In this document: positions 18,110 through 26,171 of the stretch, in pieces
Layout of the letters: each line of letters opens with the position of its first letter
Position numbering within the stretch: position 1 is the stretch's first letter
Origin: Proteobacteria bacterium ST_bin14
GTDB taxonomy: Bacteria; Pseudomonadota; Alphaproteobacteria; Sphingomonadales; Sphingomonadaceae
NCBI GenBank assembly: GCA_002083655.1
Contig: MSXR01000013.1
Location: 33,785 to 97,784 of the forward strand
Direction: 5' to 3'
DNA: 64,000 bases
Notes under the pieces: model-generated
What the model saw: the letters and a program-made list of their open reading frames with translations, nothing else
The model's database searches: none
What the model was told of the DNA's origin: nothing
Made by a program: the position numbers and the translations under genes

Positions 18110-18383
18110 CAGAATACCGTCTGCCCGCACCCACGGATTTCCGCAGTTCTTGCAGGATTGCAGAGCCCTTGTGAATCGGTTGTGTGTATCTGTCCAGTGC
18201 CAATTGGAGGAGTCTGCAACGCACCCCAAGACTAGTCACAGAGGTCAATCGCTGCGCTGCCGAAAGGCGGCCGCCTCGACGCCACGAGGTGTAATCCGAG
18301 ATGCTCCAAGTCTGATACCAAGGATAATCGGAATGGAGCGCTCGGATCCCATTATTAGTTCGTTATCATTGCGATATTTGGAG

Positions 18384-21047
18384 TTAATCTCTTCTGTCGA
18401 ATTTGGCGGACGGGTTGGAGCGGACTTGAGTGATGGCGTTCTTGACCGCCTTCCGGCACATTTCCGGCAGACCGTCGAGGTCGGACGAGATCCGTTTGAG
18501 GTAAACCTCGCCTCCAGGCTGCTTGAAGACGCGGCGCGTGATTCGTGCGACCTCGTTGGCGCGACACGCCGTAAGCGCGAGATCGCGCGGCGGCCACGAC
18601 GACGACATGAAGGCATCGACGAGCTCGTGTCGCGCCGCCTTGCAGCGATCCCAATCGAAGAATGGGATAAACTTGAAGATGTCAGGCACTTCGTCCGCCT
18701 TGGAAAGTTCACCGTGAATTGGCGGAAACGCCGCTGCGATCATTAGCGAAACCGGGCGATTGCGCGAACGCAGAAGCGTCGGCAGCAGGTGCCCAGAGGC
18801 GATCAGCAACGCCTTCGGTGTCACTTTCTCGGCATCGAACATGAAGGCAGCGCATGCCTCAGCCGCCGCCTCATCCAGGTCAAAGCTGCGCCGATCCCGA
18901 AGGACTTGCGCCACCTCGGCGATAGACCACACCACCCGCAGGCGGGCCGGCTGTGTCGCCTTCCTGAATGCGACCATGTTCCGGCTCGCGATCGCAGCGT
19001 CGACGTTCTTCGATAGGCCGATCCTTGCGACCCACGCTCCGTCCAGCTGGTCACCCATGACGCTCAGCGCAGATACCAAGAACGCGACTTCGTTATCACC
19101 GAAGCGGTGACCGAGACAGCGACCGAGAATGTGCTTGGCAAGTTTCACTTTGGCCTCGCCGGAGAGCGTGTCGAGCATCATGGGCACGACTTGCACGAAT
19201 AGACTGAGCGGCAACGCCTCGTCGGCGATTGCCTGTAAAAGCCGCTCAGGCGCATACGTCCGTAGTGTGTCGATTGCGCGATTTCCGACCTGCCCATCGA
19301 CGAGGATCGAGACTAGCTGTCGGTCGTCAGCCTGACGCAACAGATCAAGCAGCATGGTCGACGCGGCCGCTTGGTCAAGCGCATCGCTGTTCGCCACCCA
19401 GCGCGCATCCTCGACAGAGGGCACCAGTGTCCGTGCGATCATGACGTCGCGGCGGACGGACGGAGAAAGCGGCGTGAGCGCCGATCGCACCTCAGCTCGG
19501 GGGACCACCGAGAGTGCACGGTCCAGCACGAGACCGGACAGCCGCGCGGAGTTGAAGTCGTTGACCGTTCCGAGGTGCCAAAGCTCCATTGTCAGCTGCG
19601 GTCCGTCAAGGCGGGTTAGGAAGGGCTCCGCTGCCGGAATCTGCCAGTCCTCGGTCAGCAAGGGCAGCATGTTCCGGCCGACCACGTCGAGCGTCGCTGA
19701 GTCCAGCTGCGGGAGCACCTGCTTGAGACGATCGACCATTTGGCTGTCGTCGGCGACGCGCTCCATCAAGGCTCCCCCTTGCACGAGCAGGCGCCCGAGG
19801 ACAGACGGCTCGGCATCAAGCAACGCGCGCACCGATCTGTCCGTGAATGCACTGCCCATGCCAGATGCGATGCGGGGCAGCAGGTCCGCAGTCACGCCGC
19901 GGGGATCATCCTGTGACAGGAGTGCTACGGCTCCTTCCGGCGCGCGTGCGGCCAGCTGCTCGACGGCCTCAGCTACTGCGCTCCGTCCCATGGGCATCTG
20001 CCGCCCCTGCAGCTTGCGGGCGATGGCACCGAGGAAGCTCCACGCCTCACCCTCCGGCAAAGATATCGATGCCCGACGAGCCGCGCCAGCGAGCGAAGGC
20101 TCGATCGCCTCCAGCGCAGACGAATCGCGCACCTTCCCGGAATTGGCGATATCGAGCAGCCCGAGCGCCGCCGTCGGCGTCGTATCAAGCTTCGCCACGA
20201 GTTCATCCCACAGCAAAGCAATTCGAAGGGCGCCGGCATTGTCAACGTCGGCATCATCTCCGCCGACCAGTCCAACCTCGCTGGGCGAGAGTAAGCGAGG
20301 GAAGGGCTGGTCAAAGACCCTCGATACGATCGCGCCGGTCCAGCGATGACGCCCGACCTGCGTCGACCGTCCGTCCACCCGTCGGCCGTTCCAATCGGTG
20401 AACTTCGCCCGAGCGTCCTTGGGCGCGAACACGAGGTCGAAGTCGCGACCGGCCACCTTGCGCGGTGACAGTGCGAACGTAGAGAGCGCGAACGTCCGAC
20501 GAAGCGAGGGCCACAGCGCGGTCAGCAGGCGGATCGCAATGAGGTCGGGATCGGCCGCGTCGAGCACAACGACCGGGCGCGTTTCCTCTAGGAATAGCGC
20601 CTCCAGCAGTTCGCTGCCGTTGAAGCCGACTGCGGGCGGAAGGGGCACCTTCGCCCCGGTCTCGACAACAACCCCGGTTGCGTCCCCGTAATCGGGAAGG
20701 TGATCCATCGGCATTAGATCGAGGAAGGAGGAGAGCTCCTCAGCATCCGCCCAATCCTTCATCGGAACAATCAGGCTCAAAGTGCGGACGCATCCGGCCC
20801 GCGAAACCGTCAAATCCTGCCACGTCCGCGCCAGCACGAATCGCTCGCCGCTGGGTAGCGGATAGGCCGTCAAGTAAGATTGGAACCGCTCGCGAGGACG
20901 CAGGGGACCTGCCACGTCCGAAAGCCGATCCACGACCGATTGGTCCTCCTTCAGAAGTTGCGCGGACGCAGCCAGAAGCTGGTGTCCCTGCCTGTATCCA
21001 TGTATCTGACGTTCGACGACAGTCACTGTCAGCTGCCGACCGCCCAC
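18384..21047 (-). CDS. GTPase-associated protein 1 (GAP1-like), 887 aa
   Basis: Last gene of the five-gene unit. The N-terminus (GYRQGHQLLAASAQLL, VVDRLSDVAGPLRP, YPLPSGERFVLARTWQD, RAGCVRTLSLIVPM) matches what I recall of the GAP1 N-terminal domain; the remaining 650 residues are helical and rich in Leu, Ala and Asp without catalytic motifs I can identify. In published comparative genomics (the Aravind group) GAP1 is a large component next to double GTPases. It probably acts as scaffold or effector. The start used is GTG at 21047, overlapping the upstream gene by 19 bases; a GTG seven codons later is possible. No export signal, so cytoplasmic. Confidence 0.85.
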   Translation of the reverse strand: MGGRQLTVTVVERQIHGYRQGHQLLAASAQLLKEDQSVVDRLSDVAGPLRPRERFQSYLTAYPLPSGERFVLARTWQDLTVSRAGCVRTLSLIVPMKDWADAEELSSFLDLMPMDHLPDYGDATGVVVETGAKVPLPPAVGFNGSELLEALFLEETRPVVVLDAADPDLIAIRLLTALWPSLRRTFALSTFALSPRKVAGRDFDLVFAPKDARAKFTDWNGRRVDGRSTQVGRHRWTGAIVSRVFDQPFPRLLSPSEVGLVGGDDADVDNAGALRIALLWDELVAKLDTTPTAALGLLDIANSGKVRDSSALEAIEPSLAGAARRASISLPEGEAWSFLGAIARKLQGRQMPMGRSAVAEAVEQLAARAPEGAVALLSQDDPRGVTADLLPRIASGMGSAFTDRSVRALLDAEPSVLGRLLVQGGALMERVADDSQMVDRLKQVLPQLDSATLDVVGRNMLPLLTEDWQIPAAEPFLTRLDGPQLTMELWHLGTVNDFNSARLSGLVLDRALSVVPRAEVRSALTPLSPSVRRDVMIARTLVPSVEDARWVANSDALDQAAASTMLLDLLRQADDRQLVSILVDGQVGNRAIDTLRTYAPERLLQAIADEALPLSLFVQVVPMMLDTLSGEAKVKLAKHILGRCLGHRFGDNEVAFLVSALSVMGDQLDGAWVARIGLSKNVDAAIASRNMVAFRKATQPARLRVVWSIAEVAQVLRDRRSFDLDEAAAEACAAFMFDAEKVTPKALLIASGHLLPTLLRSRNRPVSLMIAAAFPPIHGELSKADEVPDIFKFIPFFDWDRCKAARHELVDAFMSSSWPPRDLALTACRANEVARITRRVFKQPGGEVYLKRISSDLDGLPEMCRKAVKNAITQVRSNPSAKFDRRD

Positions 21048-21874
21048 GCGATCGGCAAGGTCAGATCGGTATCCTTGCGCCAGACGCCGTCATCGCCCTC
21101 AACGGCTATCCAGCCCCGGCCGTCCAATCCATTCTCCTGCACATCGTCCCGACACTTCTCATCGACCTTGAGGTCGCCGCCGACCACACTGAGGCCGAAT
21201 ACCCGCAGCTCGATCCCCTCGATGTCGTCGAGCCGGCCGGCGGCTAACGGATACTCCCGCTCGAGCCACGCCTTTGGCCCCTGCTCGAACTTCTGCGGAT
21301 CAACCAGATCCCATGCACTGACCACCACGGAGAGCCGCGGCGGCTCGCCGTCGCGTCGCTGCGACAGCGTGGTCTCTAGGAAACGGAGCAGTTCGCAGAG
21401 CATGACCTGGGTCGGCAGCCCCTTGTCATCCTCGTTGCCCAGCTTAGCAAGCATGTTCTTGGAGGTCACCCAGTTCAACGGCCGCACGTCTGCTTCGGAA
21501 TTGACGCGGACGAATAGGAGCCCGCCGTCGGCCGAACGCATCTCGTCCATCAGTTCGGCCGAGACTTCGCCTTGCTCGGCCGCATTGAGCCACAGCTCGC
21601 CCGAAATGTCGGGTATTACGATCGTTGTCCTGTCGCCCCCCTTCTCGGCCGCCACCACTACCTCAAAGTCGCGGCGATCGTCGGCATGTTCTGAGCGGGG
21701 CGCGAAGCTGCCCGAGTTGAGGTGGTCCGTAACGTCGAGGACGAAACGGATGTCTTGGGGTTGCTCGGCGGCATGCAGGCTCCCCTTGCCTTCGTCGAGC
21801 GCCGGCCAAACCCGACCGACATAGTTAGTCTTGCCGGAATCGGGGCCCCCAAGAAGCACGATTGAACTGCTCAA
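21029..21874 (-). CDS. TRAFAC-like GTPase B of the GTPase-associated system
   Basis: 281 residues. The start is taken as TTG at 21874: AGGAGG lies five bases upstream and the TTG overlaps the previous stop as TTGA. An open frame 20 codons longer lacks such a site. P-loop LLGGPDSGKT (residues 7-16), a G3-like PDISGEL, and a base-recognition segment VVVSAWDLVD where NKxD would stand. It resembles the second half of the double-GTPase (DO-GTPase) families; here the two domains are separate genes. It presumably heterodimerises with GTPase A and switches the system on nucleotide exchange. Confidence 0.85.
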   Translation of the reverse strand: MSSSIVLLGGPDSGKTNYVGRVWPALDEGKGSLHAAEQPQDIRFVLDVTDHLNSGSFAPRSEHADDRRDFEVVVAAEKGGDRTTIVIPDISGELWLNAAEQGEVSAELMDEMRSADGGLLFVRVNSEADVRPLNWVTSKNMLAKLGNEDDKGLPTQVMLCELLRFLETTLSQRRDGEPPRLSVVVSAWDLVDPQKFEQGPKAWLEREYPLAAGRLDDIEGIELRVFGLSVVGGDLKVDEKCRDDVQENGLDGRGWIAVEGDDGVWRKDTDLTLPIAWAVGS

Positions 21875-22908
21875 CGATCCCTCCTGAAGCCGATATATGA
21901 ACGCGAGCCCTCGGTCGGATCGGACGGTGGCCAAAACTCAAACGAAGGCAGCGCGCCGACCGTCGTCGCGGCGATGAGATCCTCAATTCCGAATCCCGGC
22001 CTCACCTGGGCGTCGTCGTCCGAGAAAGGCGCGACCGGCACGACGGTCGCTGTCACTTCGCGCTTCGCCAACTCCCCCTCTAAGCGGGTTATGACCGAAT
22101 GCGGCAGTTCGCCGGCATCACGATGGGTGATCACCAGCATCAGCTTCGGCAGGTCACCTTCGAGCAGGGTCGACAGACGGCCCGCAAGCTGCCCGACGCG
22201 CGAGATGATCGCCTGCCTGCGTTCCTTATTCGCTAAGGAGCGTCCGTCCAACACGATCCAGATCGCCTCGGCGGCCTTCAGGAATTCGAACCGGTCGGCG
22301 CGCGCCGTGCTAACCAACTCGGTCGTCCATTCGCCCGGCAGGTCCGGCAGCGCCAGGTCAACACGCCGACCGTCCCCGGTTCGCACGAGGCGAATATGCA
22401 TGAATCCCGGACGCCGGTCGTCAGACAGTTCAGTGTGCACCGTCATCTGCTCGGGCGGATTGCCCGCGTTCCACTCGCGCGCGCCGCGAGCGATGTCCTC
22501 GAAGGCCATCAAGCTCTTGCTGTCGGCGAACTTCCAGCCTTTCAGCTCCGCGTTAGAGACCAAAAGATACAGGCTTGCCAGACAGGCCGTCTTGCCCGAC
22601 TCTGGGTCGCCTAGGATTCCGACGACCGTTACGTAGCGCGACGCCATCAACTTCGAGATAGCATCGGGATCGAGCGTTCGGCTTGACGGAAACGATGCCA
22701 TGCCCGTTGGCCGCTCGAGCACCGGCGCGCCAACCATAGATGCCGCGTCCGCCTCAGTGGACCGGGCGGCGGCGTCCGCGCCGATGTTGCCGACACGGTG
22801 CTCGCAGGTGGCCGGGTCGCGCTCGAGAGCGCACGTTCCGGTCTCACCGACAGTGCAACCGTCGAAGTTGCACGACGCGCTCACAGTTTCAGCGCTCCGT
22901 TGTCGCAC
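21871..22908 (-). CDS. TRAFAC-like GTPase A with N-terminal Cys cluster
   Basis: 345 residues from GTG 22908. The N-terminal 40 residues carry a Cys/His cluster (Cys13, Cys18, Cys26, Cys35, His37) that could bind a metal ion. A variable linker follows, then the GTPase core: GILGDPESGKT (97-107), DLPGEW (189-194) as G3, and VITHRDAGE (259-267) as the base-recognition motif (THRD replacing NKxD). IWIVLDGRSLANKERRQAI resembles the DO-GTPase core. It overlaps the preceding helical gene by 28 bases and the next GTPase by four. Predicted nucleotide-dependent switch; specificity for GTP is inferred from the family. Confidence 0.85.
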   Translation of the reverse strand: MRQRSAETVSASCNFDGCTVGETGTCALERDPATCEHRVGNIGADAAARSTEADAASMVGAPVLERPTGMASFPSSRTLDPDAISKLMASRYVTVVGILGDPESGKTACLASLYLLVSNAELKGWKFADSKSLMAFEDIARGAREWNAGNPPEQMTVHTELSDDRRPGFMHIRLVRTGDGRRVDLALPDLPGEWTTELVSTARADRFEFLKAAEAIWIVLDGRSLANKERRQAIISRVGQLAGRLSTLLEGDLPKLMLVITHRDAGELPHSVITRLEGELAKREVTATVVPVAPFSDDDAQVRPGFGIEDLIAATTVGALPSFEFWPPSDPTEGSRSYIGFRRDR

Positions 22909-23912
22909 ATTCGCATCAGACCCGCCTCGAGCAGCGCGCGGCCGGCCCAGATCGACGCCTTGCGTTTCACCTCGGCTCCCGTCACGTCGATATCATCGGT
23001 GGCGAGGGCATGAAGGAGCGGGAAAACGGATGAGTGGGCAGCTGCTCGCGTCGCGTTGAACGCCTTCGCCAGGAGCGCCTTGTCGTCGCCGATCACCTCG
23101 ATCAACTCCTTCAGGTCGAGCTCCGGATCCTCCTGCACTGTCCGCAGGACCAGATCAAAATGCAGGTTTGCGGGAAGACGGCGAAGGTGGGTGGCCGCCT
23201 CGATGGCCGATGCAACCAGGCGGACGGGCTCGGCCATGCCGCCAAACGGCTTCTGTATAAGCCGGCTGCGGTTGAGCTGAACCCACCATAGGAAGTCGAG
23301 CTCCTCCCGGTCGAGCACGGCATTCCGGCGCAGCGCGTCGATGGTCGCACCGGTAGCCTTCTTGAAGGTGTGGGTAGTCTTCAACGTATCCGCGGTTACA
23401 GTGATGCTCAGATCGCCCATCTCGGGGACCACGGAACGTTCTCGCGCCTTGTCTGCGGAGCTGCGGCTGCGTTCCTGCGCGCGGTCGAGCACCTCGCGCC
23501 GCAGCTTCTCGCGTTTGTCCTCTCCCAGTGCAGGCTGGAACGCTAGCGCGGACCAGAGCACGTTCGAATAGACGTCGGCAATAATCCAACCGTTGGTTCC
23601 GGGCGCGCTCTCCATGATCGACAGGGCCGCGATGCCGGCGCAGACGCCGACGTCGAGCGGGCTCTCCGTGTAGAGAAAAGCGGAAGCGCTCTTCTGCAGA
23701 ACCTCCTGCACCTCCAGGCCGAGATGCTCGTATGGCTCGCCGTCATTCCCGAGCGAGTCCGCAATGGCCTCGGCCCTTGTTAGCAATTCGTTGATGTCGT
23801 TGATTTTTCCCCAAGTGTCTGAAAGCTCCGCGATCGTCGTCCTGCGCGCATCTACGTCTTCGTTCGACGGAGCCAGCGACGTAATTCTCATGTGCACTGG
23901 TAGGTTATTCAT
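22881..23912 (-). CDS. GASH-like helical protein of the GTPase-associated system
   Basis: 343 residues from ATG 23912, preceded by GAGGG seven bases upstream; the previous stop overlaps it as TGATG. All-alpha, with no catalytic motif: LTRAEAIADSLGNDG, EVLQKSASAFLYTESPL, GVCAGIAALSIMES, LRRNAVLDREELDFLWW, PVRLVASAIEAATHLRRLP. The pattern fits the GTPase-associated system helical domain (GASH) as I recall it, and the gene's neighbours fit that assignment. The TFKKATGATIDALRRN region would be a docking helix. Probably a structural or sensor partner of the two GTPases; the function is otherwise unknown. Confidence 0.8.
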   Translation of the reverse strand: MNNLPVHMRITSLAPSNEDVDARRTTIAELSDTWGKINDINELLTRAEAIADSLGNDGEPYEHLGLEVQEVLQKSASAFLYTESPLDVGVCAGIAALSIMESAPGTNGWIIADVYSNVLWSALAFQPALGEDKREKLRREVLDRAQERSRSSADKARERSVVPEMGDLSITVTADTLKTTHTFKKATGATIDALRRNAVLDREELDFLWWVQLNRSRLIQKPFGGMAEPVRLVASAIEAATHLRRLPANLHFDLVLRTVQEDPELDLKELIEVIGDDKALLAKAFNATRAAAHSSVFPLLHALATDDIDVTGAEVKRKASIWAGRALLEAGLMRMCDNGALKL

Positions 23913-25267
23913 CAAGCATCCCTCTCGTCTCGCTCGTCAATCAGCCGGTCGATCATCGTCACCACTTCGGTCAGCCTACCCTGTCGGGCGAGCCAGTCGA
24001 ATAGGCGCAGTTCCAAGCCCTGGCTCATCCGCTCGTCTGATTCGGCCGGCAGGGCGTCCAGGTCGACAAGAATCTTGAGCCGCTCGCTTTCATATAGGTC
24101 GCGGAAGAACCTAAGCATGGCGAGTTCGTAGCCTTCCACATACGGCGGCATTTGCGGCTCCTCACCTGCGGTGATCTCGACGTCCTCGGCGTGCACAAGC
24201 TCGACGGTCGGTTCGGACGCTACCTCGCCGGTTACCCGCGCGACACCTTGCGCGGGCGCAGCAGCGCCGAGCTTCCTGAAATTCGGCGAACCAAGCGTGA
24301 AGCGCGGCTCCTCGCCGCCCAGGCGCTTTTCGTCCGCTTCGAAGCAGGTGTTCTTTGGGTTCCACGCACGCGGATGCATGGTGACGACGAGGCAGTCGGT
24401 CGCGTCCTCCCAATCGAACTCGATAATGTTATAGGTGTAGGTGTATTCGTCGTTTGACTTGAACGGCACCGCCGCGCCGGCGGCAAGCATCATCACATCG
24501 CAGCCATCCTCCACCTTATCGATTTTGACCGTCGGGTTGTGCTCATGCCCTGAGATGAAGACGCGCGCCCTGCTGCGCACATAGTCGCGAACCTGCGCCT
24601 CGTCCTTATACCAATTCAACGGATGGTGGACGAGAACGACATTCTCCTCGCCGACGTTGCGAGGGATGATGAACTGGCGTTCGCCGATCACCAGCTCCGG
24701 CGGATCGAGCCATTCCTTGCCATGGCATAACAGCGAAGAGTTCAGCCGCACGAACCTTATCCAGCGCCCGGGTCCGACCTCGATACGCAGGTTAGTGGCG
24801 AGTTTCGCTTCGAGATCCAGACCGCAGTTGTAGCCGATGCAAAACCGCCCATAATCCTCAAATCGGCGGAACAGCGTCGCGCGGTCGTCCTCGTTCGAGA
24901 TAACCTTTTCGTAATCGGCTGCGCCACCCTGCCGGATATACTCTAGGAGGTGGCTGCCACCGATCGACAGTTTGTCGCGGTCGAGGTCGTGGTTGCCGGG
25001 CACCATTTGAACCCGGTGGATCGGGCAACCAATCCCCGCAGCGAGCGCGTCCAGCCACTTGCCGGCCGCCTCGTATTGCTCTGCCTTGCCCGAGAACGCG
25101 ATGTCGCCGGTGACAAGGATGCCCTTCACCTCGCTCTCCGGAAGGCTGGCGACGACCGCAGCGGCGTCCGCGACCAGCTCCCGCTTCACATCATCATGGA
25201 TGTGAACGACGTGGTCGCGCTCCTGCCCGAAATGAATATCCGACACATGAACGAAAATCGCCGGCAT
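23912..25267 (-). CDS. Calcineurin-like phosphoesterase with C-terminal helical adaptor-like domain
   Basis: First gene of the five-gene unit, 451 residues from the ATG at 25267. Metallophosphoesterase motifs in order: VSDIHFG (8-14), TGDIAFSG (53-60), GNHDLDRD (91-98), VHHPLNW (213-219), SGHEHNP (239-245), giving the dinuclear metal centre. After a Pro/Glu-rich linker (340-375) a helical module follows (about 378-441: GYELAMLRFFRDLY, LELRLFDWLARQG, LTEVVTMID) resembling effector-associated/GTPase-associated adaptor domains that mediate self-association. It could be the nucleic-acid or nucleotide-cleaving effector. All metal ligands appear intact. Confidence 0.88.
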   Translation of the reverse strand: MPAIFVHVSDIHFGQERDHVVHIHDDVKRELVADAAAVVASLPESEVKGILVTGDIAFSGKAEQYEAAGKWLDALAAGIGCPIHRVQMVPGNHDLDRDKLSIGGSHLLEYIRQGGAADYEKVISNEDDRATLFRRFEDYGRFCIGYNCGLDLEAKLATNLRIEVGPGRWIRFVRLNSSLLCHGKEWLDPPELVIGERQFIIPRNVGEENVVLVHHPLNWYKDEAQVRDYVRSRARVFISGHEHNPTVKIDKVEDGCDVMMLAAGAAVPFKSNDEYTYTYNIIEFDWEDATDCLVVTMHPRAWNPKNTCFEADEKRLGGEEPRFTLGSPNFRKLGAAAPAQGVARVTGEVASEPTVELVHAEDVEITAGEEPQMPPYVEGYELAMLRFFRDLYESERLKILVDLDALPAESDERMSQGLELRLFDWLARQGRLTEVVTMIDRLIDERDERDA

Positions 25268-25300
25268 CAATCCCCCGTTTCGCAACCGTTGTGCTATGGA

Positions 25301-25327
25301 TTACATGTAGGTGCTAATCGAAGGCAT
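25301..25327 (-). CDS. Possible eight-codon leader ORF upstream of the GTPase-system operon
   Basis: ATG at 25327 to TAA at 25301-25303 encodes MPSISTYM. It is preceded by an excellent ribosome-binding site, GGAGG, eight bases upstream (25336-25340), stronger than that of the phosphoesterase gene it precedes by 33 bases. It could be a leader peptide or chance. Nothing else is convincing in 25268-25601 apart from a short inverted repeat TGCGGA/TCCGCA at 25543-25558, which may end the minus-strand gene at 25602. Confidence 0.3.
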   Translation of the reverse strand: MPSISTYM

Positions 25328-25601
25328 TTCTATCTCCTCCGTTCAGCTGCGCTTGTCGAAGCGACCTCAAACAATGGGTTAGAACGGACAGCGTTGCCTC
25401 CAGCTCCTTGCGCGCCGGGTCCCGCCGAGGGGAAGCCAGTCGGCGAGCGCGCCGCTAAACTGAAGCATGTTCTAGCCTCGGTTTATCGATCAATATTATG
25501 AAAATTCGATACGCTGCCCCATTCGAGATAGCTTCTTGACACTGCGGAGATGTCCGCAATCGTCGTCAGGTGATCAAAAGCGGCCAGTCGGCTTCTGCCT
25601 A

Positions 25602-25874
25602 TCAGTCGCCGTTTCGAACCCAATTCGGCAATACATCACTCACGCGATCGACGACATTTTCGCCTTTCACCTGTGCCGCCCCGACGCAGGTTGAACAAGA
25701 GAACACAACGTTGTCGTCGCTCGCAGTGGCCTGCAAAAGGACGGAGATCTTCCTCAGCTCATCTTGCGTCATTAACGCCGCGCAGCTGTCGCAGTGGTCA
25801 AGGACGGCGCGAAACCGCCGCCCATCGTCAGTCGTAAAAAATATCTCGGTAGGATTCTGGGGGTGCTGTGTCAT
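25602..25874 (-). CDS. Small protein with two Cys pairs, unknown
   Basis: 90 residues from the ATG at 25874. Two pairs, HCDSCAAL (His27, Cys28, Cys31) and FSCSTCVGA (Cys59, Cys62), could form a zinc knuckle; the middle LRKISVLLQATASDDN is helical. GAGG lies about eight bases upstream. No family recognised. It sits between the phosphoesterase and the restriction operon in the island, oriented like the GTPase-system genes and 335 bases upstream of them. It may be a regulator or accessory of either neighbour, or a spurious frame; composition and Cys spacing make coding more likely than not. Confidence 0.5.
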   Translation of the reverse strand: MTQHPQNPTEIFFTTDDGRRFRAVLDHCDSCAALMTQDELRKISVLLQATASDDNVVFSCSTCVGAAQVKGENVVDRVSDVLPNWVRNGD

Positions 25875-26052
25875 GTGGAGCCTCGTTGTATGGGAGCAGC
25901 GTTTAGTGATGACCGCGGCGCCAGACCGCCCGGTCGCGCCGATTTCCTAAGTCTTGAGAGCCTCTCTTCGTGAAGGCCGGCTACTGGGACAAATCGACAT
26001 CGAGCGGGCAAATTCTCATCTGGCTAGCGCCGTTTATTGCCCACTTTGCCCA

Positions 26053-26106
26053 CCGGTAGTTACCGGATTGACAACCTTTAAAGGATGCAATTGTTACGAT
26101 AACAAT
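26053..26106 (+). promoter_or_regulatory. Dyad-rich promoter-like region before hsdR
   Basis: Two dyads sit upstream of the restriction operon: CCGGTA-GT-TACCGG (26053-26066) and ATTGTTA-CGA-TAACAAT (26090-26106). Between them lies a TTGACA (26068-26073) that would do as a -35 box; no good -10 is at the ideal spacing. The second dyad is placed as an operator would be. Type I systems entering new hosts often need delayed restriction control. The stretch 25875-26171 holds no gene I can support. Confidence 0.4.
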
Positions 26107-26171
26107 ATCCGACGCGGCTAAACAAAAATCAAGAGCTTACGTCTCCCCTGAAGTCGCGGCATAGTCCCATC

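Noticed and set aside
18110..18383. Possible small gene at the left island end
   Set aside because: Open frames are short, overlap the GAP1 3' end and have no ribosome-binding sites.
19354..20349. 331-residue open frame on the plus strand within GAP1
   Set aside because: Ser/Arg/Thr-rich shadow of a GC-rich gene; the GAP1 frame is continuous and part of the overlapping operon.
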